DNA from: Opitutaceae bacterium | Lineage (GTDB): Bacteria > Verrucomicrobiota > Verrucomicrobiia > Opitutales > Opitutaceae | DNA length: 43,208 bases | Assembly: GCA_030648295.1 (NCBI GenBank) | Contig: JAUSID010000016.1 | Span: 1 to 43,208 of the forward strand | Direction of reading: 5' to 3' | In this document: in pieces, positions 25,774-33,038 of the stretch | How positions within the stretch are numbered: the first letter of the stretch is position 1 | Layout: each line of letters starts with the position of its first letter | Translations under genes and position numbers: made by a program | The notes under the pieces: generated by a model | Seen by the model: only the letters and a program-made list of their open reading frames with translations | Database searches by the model: none | Told to the model about the DNA's origin: nothing

Positions 25774-26351
25774 GGCAAGACCGCGAGGGCCGCGATCCTC
25801 GACTCGAAATCGGATGGGGTGAGCGCGCGCTCCGGATTCTTCATGGCCGCGAGCACTGCGCCCGCGCCCAGGGGAACGCTCACTTCGTCCTCTGAAGCCA
25901 ATGGCACGCCGTTGTCGCGGGCGATGAACTCGCGACCAGTCGCGGCGCGGCGGACATGAAACCGGCCGTGGCCGAGTCCCACGAGCGGGCAGACGACACG
26001 GCCATTGTTTGACACAAACACGATCTGGCGGTCGCCGACCTTGAATTCAGGGACGCCGAGAATGTTCAAATGCCGCTGGCCGACTTTCCCGCCCAGTAGG
26101 TTCAACGTCACCGTCGCGCCGGGCGAGCCCTTGAGCGCGCGTTCCACCCGCAATGTGACAAAAGTCTGAATACCGCGACCCTGCGGGGAATCGAATTCCT
26201 CACACCGCACGTCCGTGACGATGCCGCGCACGATTATCTCGGCGCGCTGGACGAGCTGGGGAAAGGTGGGCGGGGCGACCGTGGTCGCGCGAACGGCGCC
26301 GGCCACGAGGAGCGCGACGAATAATAGCACCGCGCGGGGCAGGGTTGTCAT
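25770..26351 (-). CDS. Small exported partner of matrixin, NTR/TIMP-like candidate, copy 2
   Basis: 193 aa from the ATG at 26351, which gives a clean signal peptide (MTTLPRAVLLFVALLVAGAV-RA). The predicted mature N-terminus is TTVAPPTFPQLVQRAEIIVR, followed by GIVTDV, IQTFVTLRVERALKG, VTLNLLGGKVGQ, GVPEFKVGDRQIVFV, NGRVVCPLVGLGHGRF. The order resembles the N-terminal NTR/OB fold of TIMPs (C-[TS]-C-x-P...ADVVIRAK...Y.IK...MFKG), but the TIMP disulfide cysteines are missing. It is translationally coupled to the protease. An inhibitor or escort role is inference; the family itself is otherwise uncharacterised to me. Confidence 0.75.
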   Translation of the reverse strand: MTTLPRAVLLFVALLVAGAVRATTVAPPTFPQLVQRAEIIVRGIVTDVRCEEFDSPQGRGIQTFVTLRVERALKGSPGATVTLNLLGGKVGQRHLNILGVPEFKVGDRQIVFVSNNGRVVCPLVGLGHGRFHVRRAATGREFIARDNGVPLASEDEVSVPLGAGAVLAAMKNPERALTPSDFESRIAALAVLP

Positions 26352-26445
26352 GGCGGGGCGAACGCTGCCGCGCCCGCCGGACCGGCGCAATCCAAAGGTG
26401 GCTGCGCCGCGCAATGACGCGTTCGGACTTCACAAATGAACGACT

Positions 26446-26575
26446 TCCGTAGCGGAACGCGTGAGCGTTTCGCCAAATGGCATTCCGAAAGGCGAAACCC
26501 GCCAGAGGCGGGCAAGCGTTTACCCGCCTTCGGCGGGCTTACGCGTTCCGCTGCCACGGAACCGTTACTTCGACG
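26446..26575. repeat. Tandem CCCGCC/GGCGGG hairpins
   Basis: Between the first protease and the second small gene. Two hairpins, CCCGCC-AGA-GGCGGG and CCCGCC-TTC-GGCGGG, lie inside a longer palindromic phrase (AACGCGTGAGCGTTTCGCC ... GGGCTTACGCGTTCCG). It is a dispersed repeat element. It may also serve as a termination or mRNA-stabilising structure separating the two cassettes. Confidence 0.6.
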
Positions 26576-26587
26576 GCGCGATCGTCG

Positions 26588-28339
26588 CTACTGCATCTCG
26601 TAAATCTCCACCAGCCCGACGCCGGTGGCGCCCTGGAAACCGCTGACCTTTGCGGTGTAGCTGCCGGGTTGCAGCGTGATGATCATCGCGGCGTCGCGGC
26701 GAATCTGGAGCGGGAACGCGCCGACCTGACTTGCCGCTTCGCGCAGCGCCGGCTGCGCGCTCAGCGGTGCGTCCCAGTCGTCGTTTTCCCGCAGCAAGGT
26801 CTCCCCTTTGTAAATTTGCAGGAACGGGTCGTTGATCGCACCCGGCACGCCGAGATTTCCCAGCGTCGGTCCAGCCGCGCGGATGAGGTAGGTTCGCGGT
26901 CCGGGCCCGCTGACGACGAGGCCGGCGATCAGGACATTCTCGCCCGAACCGATTTGTCCGCGGGTGGCGATATTCACGAGCCGCCGCGAACGTGAGGTCG
27001 CCGCGTCGGGATCCGCGTCGTAGGCCTCGACCAGCGCCACTCCCGTCGTGCCGCCGACCCCGCTCACCTGCGCAGTATAGTTTCCTGGCGGCAGGCTGGT
27101 CATCACGAGCGCGTCGCGGCTGCCAGGGCTGAACTGAAAAGCCCCGAGCCGCGTGAACGTCGCCGCGGCATTGCTGGCATTGGCGGTGGATTCCCAGTTG
27201 TCGTTTTGGGCGACGAGATCGCCCGACGCATTGATGATCTTCAACTCCGGATCGGCGAGCGCGCCACCGACGCCGAAGTCCGCGAGGGCGGGGCCGACGG
27301 CGCGCACGACCACGTCTTTTGGCGTGCTGCCGCGAATCACGAGCCCGGCGATGAGCATGTCGGCACCCGTGCCGACCACGCCACGCGTTGAGATGTTCAC
27401 GAGCGTCGTGTCCGGCGTGGTGGCCAGCGGTGTCACGGTGAGGGTGGCCGAATTGCTCGTGACCGTCCCGGACCCGTTGGTGACCGTTGCGGTGTAGGTC
27501 CCCGCGTCAGCCGGTTGAACCGAGCCGATGGTGTAGCTCGGGCCGATGGCGAGGAGGAAGGGCTCGCTCGTACCCGTGCCCGCGGCGCGGAACCGCCACG
27601 CGTAGGAAAGCGCGCTGGCGCCGGTCGCGGCGACGTTCAACGTATAGTTTCCGCTCACCTGCACGGTCTGGCTGCTGGGCTGCGCGATGATCAAAGGCGC
27701 GCCGTTCGCCGCCGCGCTCGATGGGTAAAGTGAAAGAATCCCCCCCATGTCGTCCGCGGTCAGGTTTTCGGTGTTGCTCACGTGGCTGTTCATCACGGCA
27801 TCGAGCAGTTGCGGCGGCGTCGCTTCATCGGGGTGGTCGAGCCCGAGCACGTGGCCGAATTCGTGCAGCGCCACACGGCGGAAATCGGTGGTGTTGCGCC
27901 GCAATACGCCGCGATACGAATCCCACGCCTTCGCGGAATTGAAGACGACGTCGCTTTCGGTCGTGTTCCGCGAGTTGCGATACGACAGCGTGATGGCGAG
28001 TACGCCGGTGCCAAACGCCTCGCCGTATACGTTGGACGTGAAGAACACGTTGTTGATCCGGTTGCCCTGCGCCTTCGACGCGGTCGAGGCCCGCACGGCG
28101 ACGAACCGGCTGCGACTGATGAGAGCATTCCAGTCGGCGAGGGCGGACTCCGCCACCACGTCCCAAGTCGGGGAGCCGTCGCTCAGCGGTGCCGTCGGCG
28201 TGCCGAGTTGGAGTTGCATGATGACATCACCGGCGGCCCACGTGCGGCCAAAGGTGAGATACGCGTGCGCGGCGGGAACGCCGGCCACCAGGGCGAAGGC
28301 GGTCAGCGCGAGGGAGACCCGCGAAACGAAAGTGGTCAT
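26588..28339 (-). CDS. Exported matrixin-type zinc metalloprotease, copy 1
   Basis: 583 aa, paralogue of the 23974-25773 protease with the same domain order. Signal peptide ending VPAAHA, catalytic domain directly after it with zinc site HEFGHVLGLDHPDE (His about 159, 163, 169; Glu 160), Met-turn VMNSHVS, and ADDMGGILSLYP. An Ig-like domain follows (IIAQPSSQTVQVSGNYTLNV ... DAGTYTATVTNGSG), then two beta modules STRGVVGTGADMLIAGLVI and ATRGQIGSGENVLIAGLVV. No propeptide. It follows its small partner gene by 28 nt. It probably degrades extracellular protein in the medium or at the surface. Confidence 0.9.
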   Translation of the reverse strand: MTTFVSRVSLALTAFALVAGVPAAHAYLTFGRTWAAGDVIMQLQLGTPTAPLSDGSPTWDVVAESALADWNALISRSRFVAVRASTASKAQGNRINNVFFTSNVYGEAFGTGVLAITLSYRNSRNTTESDVVFNSAKAWDSYRGVLRRNTTDFRRVALHEFGHVLGLDHPDEATPPQLLDAVMNSHVSNTENLTADDMGGILSLYPSSAAANGAPLIIAQPSSQTVQVSGNYTLNVAATGASALSYAWRFRAAGTGTSEPFLLAIGPSYTIGSVQPADAGTYTATVTNGSGTVTSNSATLTVTPLATTPDTTLVNISTRGVVGTGADMLIAGLVIRGSTPKDVVVRAVGPALADFGVGGALADPELKIINASGDLVAQNDNWESTANASNAAATFTRLGAFQFSPGSRDALVMTSLPPGNYTAQVSGVGGTTGVALVEAYDADPDAATSRSRRLVNIATRGQIGSGENVLIAGLVVSGPGPRTYLIRAAGPTLGNLGVPGAINDPFLQIYKGETLLRENDDWDAPLSAQPALREAASQVGAFPLQIRRDAAMIITLQPGSYTAKVSGFQGATGVGLVEIYEMQ

Positions 28340-28367
28340 GGACGTCGTGGTCGCGCAGGGCCGCGTG

Positions 28368-28973
28368 CTACCTCAGCAATACGCGGGACGGTGACGGCCG
28401 CCGGATTTCAGTGACAATCTTCGCTTCGAAGTCCGCGGGCGACAGCGCGCGCGAGGCATCGGCTCGCAGCGCCGAGGCCAGCGGCGTTTCGGAGATTGGA
28501 AGCTCAACCTCGTCGACGTCATTCAGCGGCAGTCCGTTGTCCCGCTGTACGTAGTCCTTTTGCGCGGACGCATCGTGCGCGATCCGATAACTGCCATGCG
28601 CCAGGCGGACCAAAGGGCAAAACTGCCGCCCATTCTGCTGCACGAAAACGATTCCCTGCTGGCCGACGGTGAACTTTGGCACGCCGCTGACCTCGAGAGT
28701 CTCGTCGCCAATCACGCCGCCGAGGAATTCGAGCGTCACGTCCTTTTGCTCGGTGCCCTTCAGCGTCCGCTGCACCGCGAGGGTGACAAACGTCTTGATC
28801 ACCGAACCGCCGTCGGGCCGCTCGACCCGCCGCGCCTCGACCGTCGTCACCCGGCCGCGATAGATGGCATCCGCTTCCGCGACCAGTGCCGGGAAGTCAG
28901 GCGGAACCACGCTCGTGGCCCGGGCGAAGGGCGCGAGCACGAGGAGAAACAGGGCGGCGAAACGCAGGTGCAT
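28368..28973 (-). CDS. Small exported partner of matrixin, NTR/TIMP-like candidate, copy 1
   Basis: 201 aa from the ATG at 28973 (MHLRFAALFLLVLAPFARA signal peptide). The predicted mature start is TSVVPPDFPALVAEADAIYR, followed by GRVTTVE, IKTFVTLAVQRTLKG, VTLEFLGG, GVPKFTVGQQGIVFV, FCPLVRLAHGSYRI, RDNGLPLNDVDEVELP and RALSPADFEAKI. Paralogue of the 25770-26351 protein; conserved blocks run over the full length. It is the first gene of the two-cassette cluster, so a promoter is expected just right of 28973. Function unknown; see the finding on the TIMP-like pattern. Confidence 0.75.
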   Translation of the reverse strand: MHLRFAALFLLVLAPFARATSVVPPDFPALVAEADAIYRGRVTTVEARRVERPDGGSVIKTFVTLAVQRTLKGTEQKDVTLEFLGGVIGDETLEVSGVPKFTVGQQGIVFVQQNGRQFCPLVRLAHGSYRIAHDASAQKDYVQRDNGLPLNDVDEVELPISETPLASALRADASRALSPADFEAKIVTEIRRPSPSRVLLR

Positions 28974-29072
28974 GAAACGCGACACAGGATGGCGGCGAGG
29001 CGGCCGTGCAAGTTGGACGCTGAGAATTCGGGCTGGTTTCATGCGCCTCCGCAAAGCCCGCCGGCCCGGTGG

Positions 29073-29327
29073 CTACGACGATTTGACGTACGAGAAGCGG
29101 TGGCTAACCGAGGGAGTCTTCGTCAATGCGCGCGGCTGCTGTGCTCGAATGCGTGGCGCTGCTCCGGTGTCCGCGCGATCGTGCTCCGGCACGTGGCAAT
29201 GGATGAGCCGGCCGGTCTCATGATACGTCCGCACCCACGCGATCTCGATGTCGCGCTGCCCCGCGAAGAGCGTGGCCTGCACCTGGCGCAGCAGCTCGGC
29301 ATAAGGGCGCGGAACGGACAACGGCAT
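29073..29327 (-). pseudogene. DUF1016/YhcG-type nuclease, N-terminal remnant
   Basis: The first roughly 57 codons read YAELLRQVQATLFAGQRDIE, then VRTYHETGRLIHCHVPEHDR and ADTGAAPR. This matches the DUF1016 N-terminal domain of PDDEXK-nuclease proteins (YhcG). After that the frame degenerates and ends; full-length relatives run to about 350 aa, so this is a broken copy. It sits at the left border of the accessory island. Confidence 0.6.
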
Positions 29328-29579
29328 GAGTGAAGCGGGACGAGTCCCGTATTGCCCGGTGAACGGCCCCGAAGTCGCGCCGAAAATCTTCGACCGTCGC
29401 CGGGTTGGCTTTTGTCGGTGTGGAAGAAAAGCGTCCCGAGTACCCCAAGATGGGTATGGCTGGTGGCGAGGTTTTGTCGTTTAATCCCTTGTGAAACGCC
29501 CTATGCCGTCCCGTCCGCCCGCCTATGAGCGCCCGTCCCGTCCCCGCCAAAGTCAAACTCAGTTGGTTCCAATAACACT
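29328..29579. other. Non-coding stretch at the island border
   Basis: No credible gene. Composition changes here from the GC-rich secreted-protease region towards the less GC-rich cassette genes. Confidence 0.35.
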
Positions 29580-29586
29580 GTTGGGC
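29580..29586 (+). other. Integron-type core site GTTGGGC before the HAD cassette
   Basis: GTTGGGC matches the GTTRRRY cleavage core of attC/attI sites and lies six bases before the ATG at 29592. No convincing left half-site is visible, so this may be an attI-like or decayed attC site. Confidence 0.35.
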
Positions 29587-29591
29587 TAAGA

Positions 29592-30302
29592 ATGAACCTA
29601 CTTGCGATATTCGATAACGACGGGACGATTTGCGACACGCAGGATGTCGAGGGCGCATGTTATGGGAGAGCCATCGAGCGTGTCACTGGACGATCGCTTT
29701 CGACGCTGGATTGGACGACCTACGAAGAGCCTACCAGTAGCGCGATCGTTCGGGATCTTCTCGCCGGCGATCCGGCTGCGCTCACGAAGGAAGAAGAGAT
29801 CAAGCGCGAGTTTGTTCGACTGCTCAAGCAAGAGCGTCTGAGATTTCCCGGCGATTTCACGCCTTTGCCGGGCGCAGTGGAGTTCATCACCCGCCTGAAG
29901 GAAGAGCCGATTTGCTCCGTCGCGATCGTCACCGGATGTTTCGATACCAGCGCAAGGTATAAGCTCGAGTGCTGTGGCATTGCCCTCGGCGAGTTTCCGC
30001 ACGCCACCTCCAGCGATACACCACGAAGAAGGGACATCATTCCGCTCGCAGCGCACCGAGCCGGTTTCCCCGTTTCCTCGGTGGTCTATTTCGGCGATGC
30101 TCCCTGGGATGTCCGAGTGAGCGGCATCCTCGGTGTTCCTATGATCGGAATCGGTCGCCGGATTGAGCGATTGCGAGAATTAGGGGTCCAGCATACTTTT
30201 CGCGACTATTCGGATGCTGATGCGATTATCCGCGTGCTCTGCGACCTGACGAAAAAGCCCAGAAGGTATCTGCGAGATGAGCATTATCCACGGTCAAGAT
30301 AG
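29592..30302 (+). CDS. HAD-family phosphatase (phosphoglycolate-phosphatase-like)
   Basis: 236 aa. HAD motif I IFDNDGTICD with Asp nucleophile (the usual DxDGT), cap domain about residues 18-85, motif II SVAIVTGCFD, basic motif III in TPRRRDIIPL, and motif IV YFGDAPWDVR. It hydrolyses a small phosphomonoester in the cytoplasm; substrate unknown. Base composition is visibly lower in GC than the flanking regions, and the ATG lies six bases after a GTTGGGC core, as in an integron cassette. Confidence 0.85.
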   Translation: MNLLAIFDNDGTICDTQDVEGACYGRAIERVTGRSLSTLDWTTYEEPTSSAIVRDLLAGDPAALTKEEEIKREFVRLLKQERLRFPGDFTPLPGAVEFITRLKEEPICSVAIVTGCFDTSARYKLECCGIALGEFPHATSSDTPRRRDIIPLAAHRAGFPVSSVVYFGDAPWDVRVSGILGVPMIGIGRRIERLRELGVQHTFRDYSDADAIIRVLCDLTKKPRRYLRDEHYPRSR

Positions 30303-30390
30303 ACCAGCCATTCGGTTCAACCGCGAATGGACGCAAATGAACGCGAATGGCGGAGAATGGGAAACAGCACGCGCGCTTCGCGGAGGTAAC
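30301..30390. repeat. 90-bp direct repeat, copy 1
   Basis: Starts at the last base of the HAD gene region (AGACCAGCCATTCGGTTC...) and ends with GGAGGTAAC. A copy with few differences is at 32785-32875, there directly after the toxin gene. It contains 'CGCGAATGGACGC' units plus a unique part (GAATGGGAAACAGCACGCG). The rest of the gap to 30631 has no convincing gene. Confidence 0.75.
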
Positions 30391-30631
30391 GTTTCATGAA
30401 ACCTGGCTGATAATTCCAGCGCAGGCTCGCGCGCAGCCGGAGCCGGTCGAAGCCGGAGATTACGCCCGTGACATCCGCGCCGTGCCCGGCCAGAAACTGC
30501 TCCACGCCGCGGCCATGATGAAGAGACGATTTGGTTTTTATCCCGTCACGCTACTCCAAACCGGCAAACCCCGGCATGGGTTCCGCGGCTACTCCTCCGT
30601 GACCTCGGCTCGAATCTCCGTGCCCTCCGTG

Positions 30632-30683
30632 TCCCAATCTTCCTCTCTGCGGTTGCGGCCGCAGCCGCGCTAGGACGTTGGCA
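30632..30683 (+). other. attC-like recombination site A
   Basis: 52 bp ending GACGTTGGCA nine bases before an ATG. It aligns with site B (31515-31566) over its whole length at about 42 of 52 positions; 20 consecutive bases on the right are identical. Left core TCCCAAT, central stem GCGGC/GCAGCCGC, right core GTTGGCA. Some of the left half may come from another dispersed repeat phrase. Confidence 0.5.
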
Positions 30684-30691
30684 GAAGAAGC

Positions 30692-30979
30692 ATGTCCACG
30701 CCGCCAACCGATTCACCGAAGTGTCCAATATGCGCGAAGCCGCTCATGTCTCGCATGGCGAAGCTGTGTTCGTGGTGCGGAGCTGAGATACCGGACGAGC
30801 TTCGGTTCACAGCTAGCGAGGTTAGGATGGTCGAAAATGAAGAAGCGGCTGCTAAGGAAAAGATTTCCGCTTTAGAGGAGACACGAAATGAGAAGCAGCG
30901 AAAGAAAGCGCTACAAGAGGTAATAGCGGAAGTTGTCATCAGAGCCGCCACCGCAGCCGCCAAGAGACTGCTCGGGTGA
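30692..30979 (+). CDS. Small zinc-ribbon protein with coiled coil
   Basis: 95 aa. N-terminal zinc ribbon with two CxxC pairs (KCPICAKPL and LCSWCGAEIP). A charged helical stretch follows at about residues 42-75 (VENEEAAAKEKISALEETRN), probably coiled coil, then an Ala-rich end (AEVVIRAATAAAKRLLG). Function unknown. It is a free-standing gene starting nine bases after attC-like site A, on the same strand as its island neighbours. Confidence 0.65.
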   Translation: MSTPPTDSPKCPICAKPLMSRMAKLCSWCGAEIPDELRFTASEVRMVENEEAAAKEKISALEETRNEKQRKKALQEVIAEVVIRAATAAAKRLLG

Positions 30980-31057
30980 GTGGAAAAATGGCCGAAAAAG
31001 TCGGTACAGCCACGCCGGGATCTGTCACGCCGCGTGCGATCGAATGAGTGACCGAAT

Positions 31058-31134
31058 GCCCACCACGAAATCCAAAACCGAAGGCTGCACGCGGCGCGCC
31101 AGCTCCCGTCGTGGCTGACCTTCGATGTCTGGGC
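31058..31134 (+). other. Degenerate attC-like site between two small genes
   Basis: GCCCACCACGA (31058 on) and TCTGGGC (31128-31134) form the ends of an imperfect inverted pair (GCCCA/TGGGC, CCACGA/TCGTGG) with a GC-rich centre. It is followed after GAAGA by the start of the next gene, as at the other sites. Much weaker than sites A and B. Confidence 0.3.
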
Positions 31135-31139
31135 GAAGA

Positions 31140-31508
31140 ATGATGAAACTCGCCGTGTTTATTCTGAGCTATGGCGCTCCGACTGCGCTCGCGCTGTTAC
31201 TGTTCGACATTGCAGACAGCGGATTCGCTCTGCGTTCGTTCGGTCTCCTTATCACCGGCTTAATGTTGTCGCTCATGGCATCTACCGGTTTCCATTTCTT
31301 CGATATCGGTCCGTCGCACTTGAAGAAGAAGACGTCAGAGCTTGCGGTTTGCGGCACGCTCGCAGGCGTCCTGTTTATCGGTCTTTCCCTCTTCACGCTT
31401 TGGATTGGCGGGCTTCGTGTCGGGTTCTATTCCACGATTGTATTCAGCATCGTGCTTCCGCCCGCCGCCCTCATCATCCCGATCAGATCGTCTTCGCCAG
31501 GTGAATAG
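31140..31508 (+). CDS. Small membrane protein, four predicted segments
   Basis: 122 aa from the ATG at 31140, which follows GGGCGAAGA; an upstream ATG at 31125 overlaps the attC-like site. Hydrophobic stretches: LAVFILSYGAPTALALLLF, FGLLITGLMLSLMASTGF, LAVCGTLAGVLFIGLSLF, VGFYSTIVFSIVLPPAALII. No family recognised. Plausibly a cassette-borne inner-membrane protein. Confidence 0.6.
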   Translation: MMKLAVFILSYGAPTALALLLFDIADSGFALRSFGLLITGLMLSLMASTGFHFFDIGPSHLKKKTSELAVCGTLAGVLFIGLSLFTLWIGGLRVGFYSTIVFSIVLPPAALIIPIRSSSPGE

Positions 31509-31514
31509 GAAAAA

Positions 31515-31566
31515 GCCCAATCTTTATCACTTGGGTTGCGGCGTCAGCCGCGCTAGGACGTTGGGC
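31515..31566 (+). other. attC-like recombination site B
   Basis: 52 bp beginning GCCCAAT and ending CGTTGGGC. The terminal GCCCAA/TTGGGC is a perfect inverted repeat and the right core GTTGGGC fits GTTRRRY. Inside, GCGGC-GTCA-GCCGC makes a perfect hairpin. The next gene starts ten bases further on. This is the best of the integron-type sites. Confidence 0.55.
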
Positions 31567-31576
31567 GAAGCAAGCC

Positions 31577-31864
31577 ATGTCACTCGCGATTAAGATAGCC
31601 GGCGTCTGGTGCGCGATCGGCCTTTTATCGTATTTGGTAATCCTGCGGGTTTTCCCACCTACTCCATTGCTCGCCGCAAATCGACGTGGTTCGTTGCCGT
31701 CCGACGCAAAAAAAGAAGATCGGAGAATGTCGCTCGGTCCTGTTGCGAAGAATCTCGATAGATTGCTCACACTGATCGCGGTTCCTATCGCAGTAATTGG
31801 TCTGATGCTCGCTGCTCCCATTCTCCTTGCTGTATGCACGATCCGCAAGCTGTGGAAGTCTTAG
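31577..31864 (+). CDS. Small membrane protein, two predicted segments
   Basis: 95 aa. An N-terminal hydrophobic segment (IAGVWCAIGLLSYLVILRVF), a polar loop rich in Lys/Arg/Asp (SDAKKEDRRMSLGPVAKN), and a C-terminal segment (LIAVPIAVIGLMLAAPILLA) ending CTIRKLWKS. No family recognised. The start is ten bases after attC-like site B, consistent with a gene cassette. Confidence 0.6.
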   Translation: MSLAIKIAGVWCAIGLLSYLVILRVFPPTPLLAANRRGSLPSDAKKEDRRMSLGPVAKNLDRLLTLIAVPIAVIGLMLAAPILLAVCTIRKLWKS

Positions 31865-32268
31865 CGCGCGATGAGAAAAGAGGCCTACGAAAGCCGTCCA
31901 CAGAAATAGGCCCAAACCCAGAAGTGAAGTAGGTCGCGAGCGGACGGAGCGGAGCAGGTGTTATAACGGTATCGAGCGATCACCATCACGGCTTGCCCGC
32001 CTCTGGAGGGTTGGACGAAGATGTCGGCCGGACGGATCAGCGGATGATATATATAAAGCGAAAGTTTACCCGCCTGGGGCGTGGTAACCTCGGGGCGGCA
32101 GCGGCACGGGCGGGGTTGGGTCGAGGCCGGGAGGCATCGCAGCGGCGGTTGGGGTGGTGGCGGCGGGAAACCATGGGCGGAGCGGGCCGCGAAACCGCTT
32201 CTTGGTGGGGCCGGCAAGGCAAGGGGGAAACGCTTGCCCTACGAAGTTCCAAGTGCAGTTTTGCTCCG
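31865..32268. other. Leader region of the toxin-antitoxin operon, no gene seen
   Basis: Contains GGCCCAAACCC at about 31910, a possible left core of another attC-like site without a clear right half, and an AT-rich patch (GATATATATAAAG, about 32044-32056) that could be a promoter element. A CCCGCC-type repeat fragment is near 31995. Open frames through here lack recognisable content. Confidence 0.35.
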
Positions 32269-32487
32269 ATGAACGACACTGAGCTACTTACAGCCGCTCT
32301 TAAACTTCCGACACGAAAACGTGAGAAGGTCGCTGAGGCGCTCCTCGAAAGCATCAAGTCACCAAGCAAACGGCATCTAGATCGCCTATGGGCTCAGGAA
32401 TCTGAAGCACGAATTGATGCTTTTCTGGCCGGCAAAATTGGGACGATAAGCGGCGAGAAGGTTCTGAAGTATCGAGCTCGGAAATAA
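32269..32487 (+). CDS. Antitoxin, addiction-module component (TIGR02574-like)
   Basis: 72 aa from the ATG at 32269 (MNDTELLTAALKLPTRKREK). The pattern (helix rich in Leu/Ala then VAEALLESIK and LWAQESEARIDAFLAGKIGT) is that of the short RelB-like antitoxins paired with ParE/RelE toxins. The longer frame upstream is not conserved and is rejected. It neutralises the downstream toxin and probably represses the operon. Its stop codon TAA overlaps the place where the toxin start should be. Confidence 0.8.
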   Translation: MNDTELLTAALKLPTRKREKVAEALLESIKSPSKRHLDRLWAQESEARIDAFLAGKIGTISGEKVLKYRARK

Positions 32488-32786
32488 CGTTCGAATTCCT
32501 CCTTCCCGCAGCCAAGGAGTTTGAGGAGGCTTTCGACTGGTACGCGCAACGTTCAGAGCGAGCTGCTGAGGGCTTTCGTACAACGGTCCACGAAGCGATC
32601 CAGCATGCGATGGAATATCCGACATCGGCTGGTTTTCTTGTCGGTAAGCGGTCAAGAAAGATTCTGCTCACGCCCTACCGCTATGGGCTGATTTATTTCA
32701 CGCATGGTAGTTTTTTGTACATCGTTGCGATCGCTCCAAACAGAAAGCCACCGCACTATTGGAAGCGTCGCATCAAAAATGCCTAG
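32484..32786 (+). CDS. ParE/RelE-superfamily toxin lacking a standard start codon
   Basis: 100 codons from ATA at 32484 to TAG at 32784-32786. Sequence: TFEFLLPAAKEFEEAFDWYA, FRTTVHEAIQHAMEYPTSAG, RKILLTPYRYGLIYFTHG, LYIVAIAPNRKPPHYWKRR. This is a full ParE-type toxin fold, with C-terminal Arg/Tyr residues typical of the superfamily. No ATG, GTG or TTG lies in frame between an upstream TGA and the conserved core. The position of the normal start is ATA, overlapping the antitoxin stop. The toxin may be silenced at translation or started at a rare codon. Confidence 0.7.
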   Translation: MTFEFLLPAAKEFEEAFDWYAQRSERAAEGFRTTVHEAIQHAMEYPTSAGFLVGKRSRKILLTPYRYGLIYFTHGSFLYIVAIAPNRKPPHYWKRRIKNA

Positions 32787-32875
32787 ACCAACCCATTCGG
32801 TTCAACCGCGAATGGACGCGAATGGACGCGAATTGCAGAGAATGGGAAACAGCACGCGTGCTTCGCAGAGGTAAC
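32785..32875. repeat. Direct repeat, copy 2, followed by related units
   Basis: Near copy of 30301-30390. After it, more 'CGCGAATGGACGC' units run in both orientations to about 33020 (for example CGTCCATTCGCGGTTCC near 33002-33018). Nothing coding is seen in 32876-33038. Confidence 0.75.
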
Positions 32876-33038
32876 CGCGAATGGACGCCAAGGGACGCGA
32901 ATGAAAACAGCCAGTGACGGATTTGTGGGAAGACTCACCGGATGGTGACCGGCGCTTGCAGTCGCTTCCTTTGCTACGCCTTCTCCGAAATTCGCGTGCA
33001 TTCGCGTCCATTCGCGGTTCCTCAATGCATCGATACGA

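Noticed and set aside
24049-25959. Long plus-strand open frame (about 636 codons) opposite the matrixin gene
   Set aside because: Antisense of a gene with a clear signal peptide and HExxHxxGxxH motif; no motif of its own.
30347-30673. Open frame of 108 codons after the HAD gene
   Set aside because: Starts in the 90-bp direct repeat and ends in a dispersed repeat phrase and attC-like site; no domain recognised.
32010-32016. GTTGGAC core followed by GAAGATG as a further integron site
   Set aside because: The bases before it belong to a CCCGCCTCTGG-type dispersed repeat, there is no left half-site, and the ATG leads to a very short frame.
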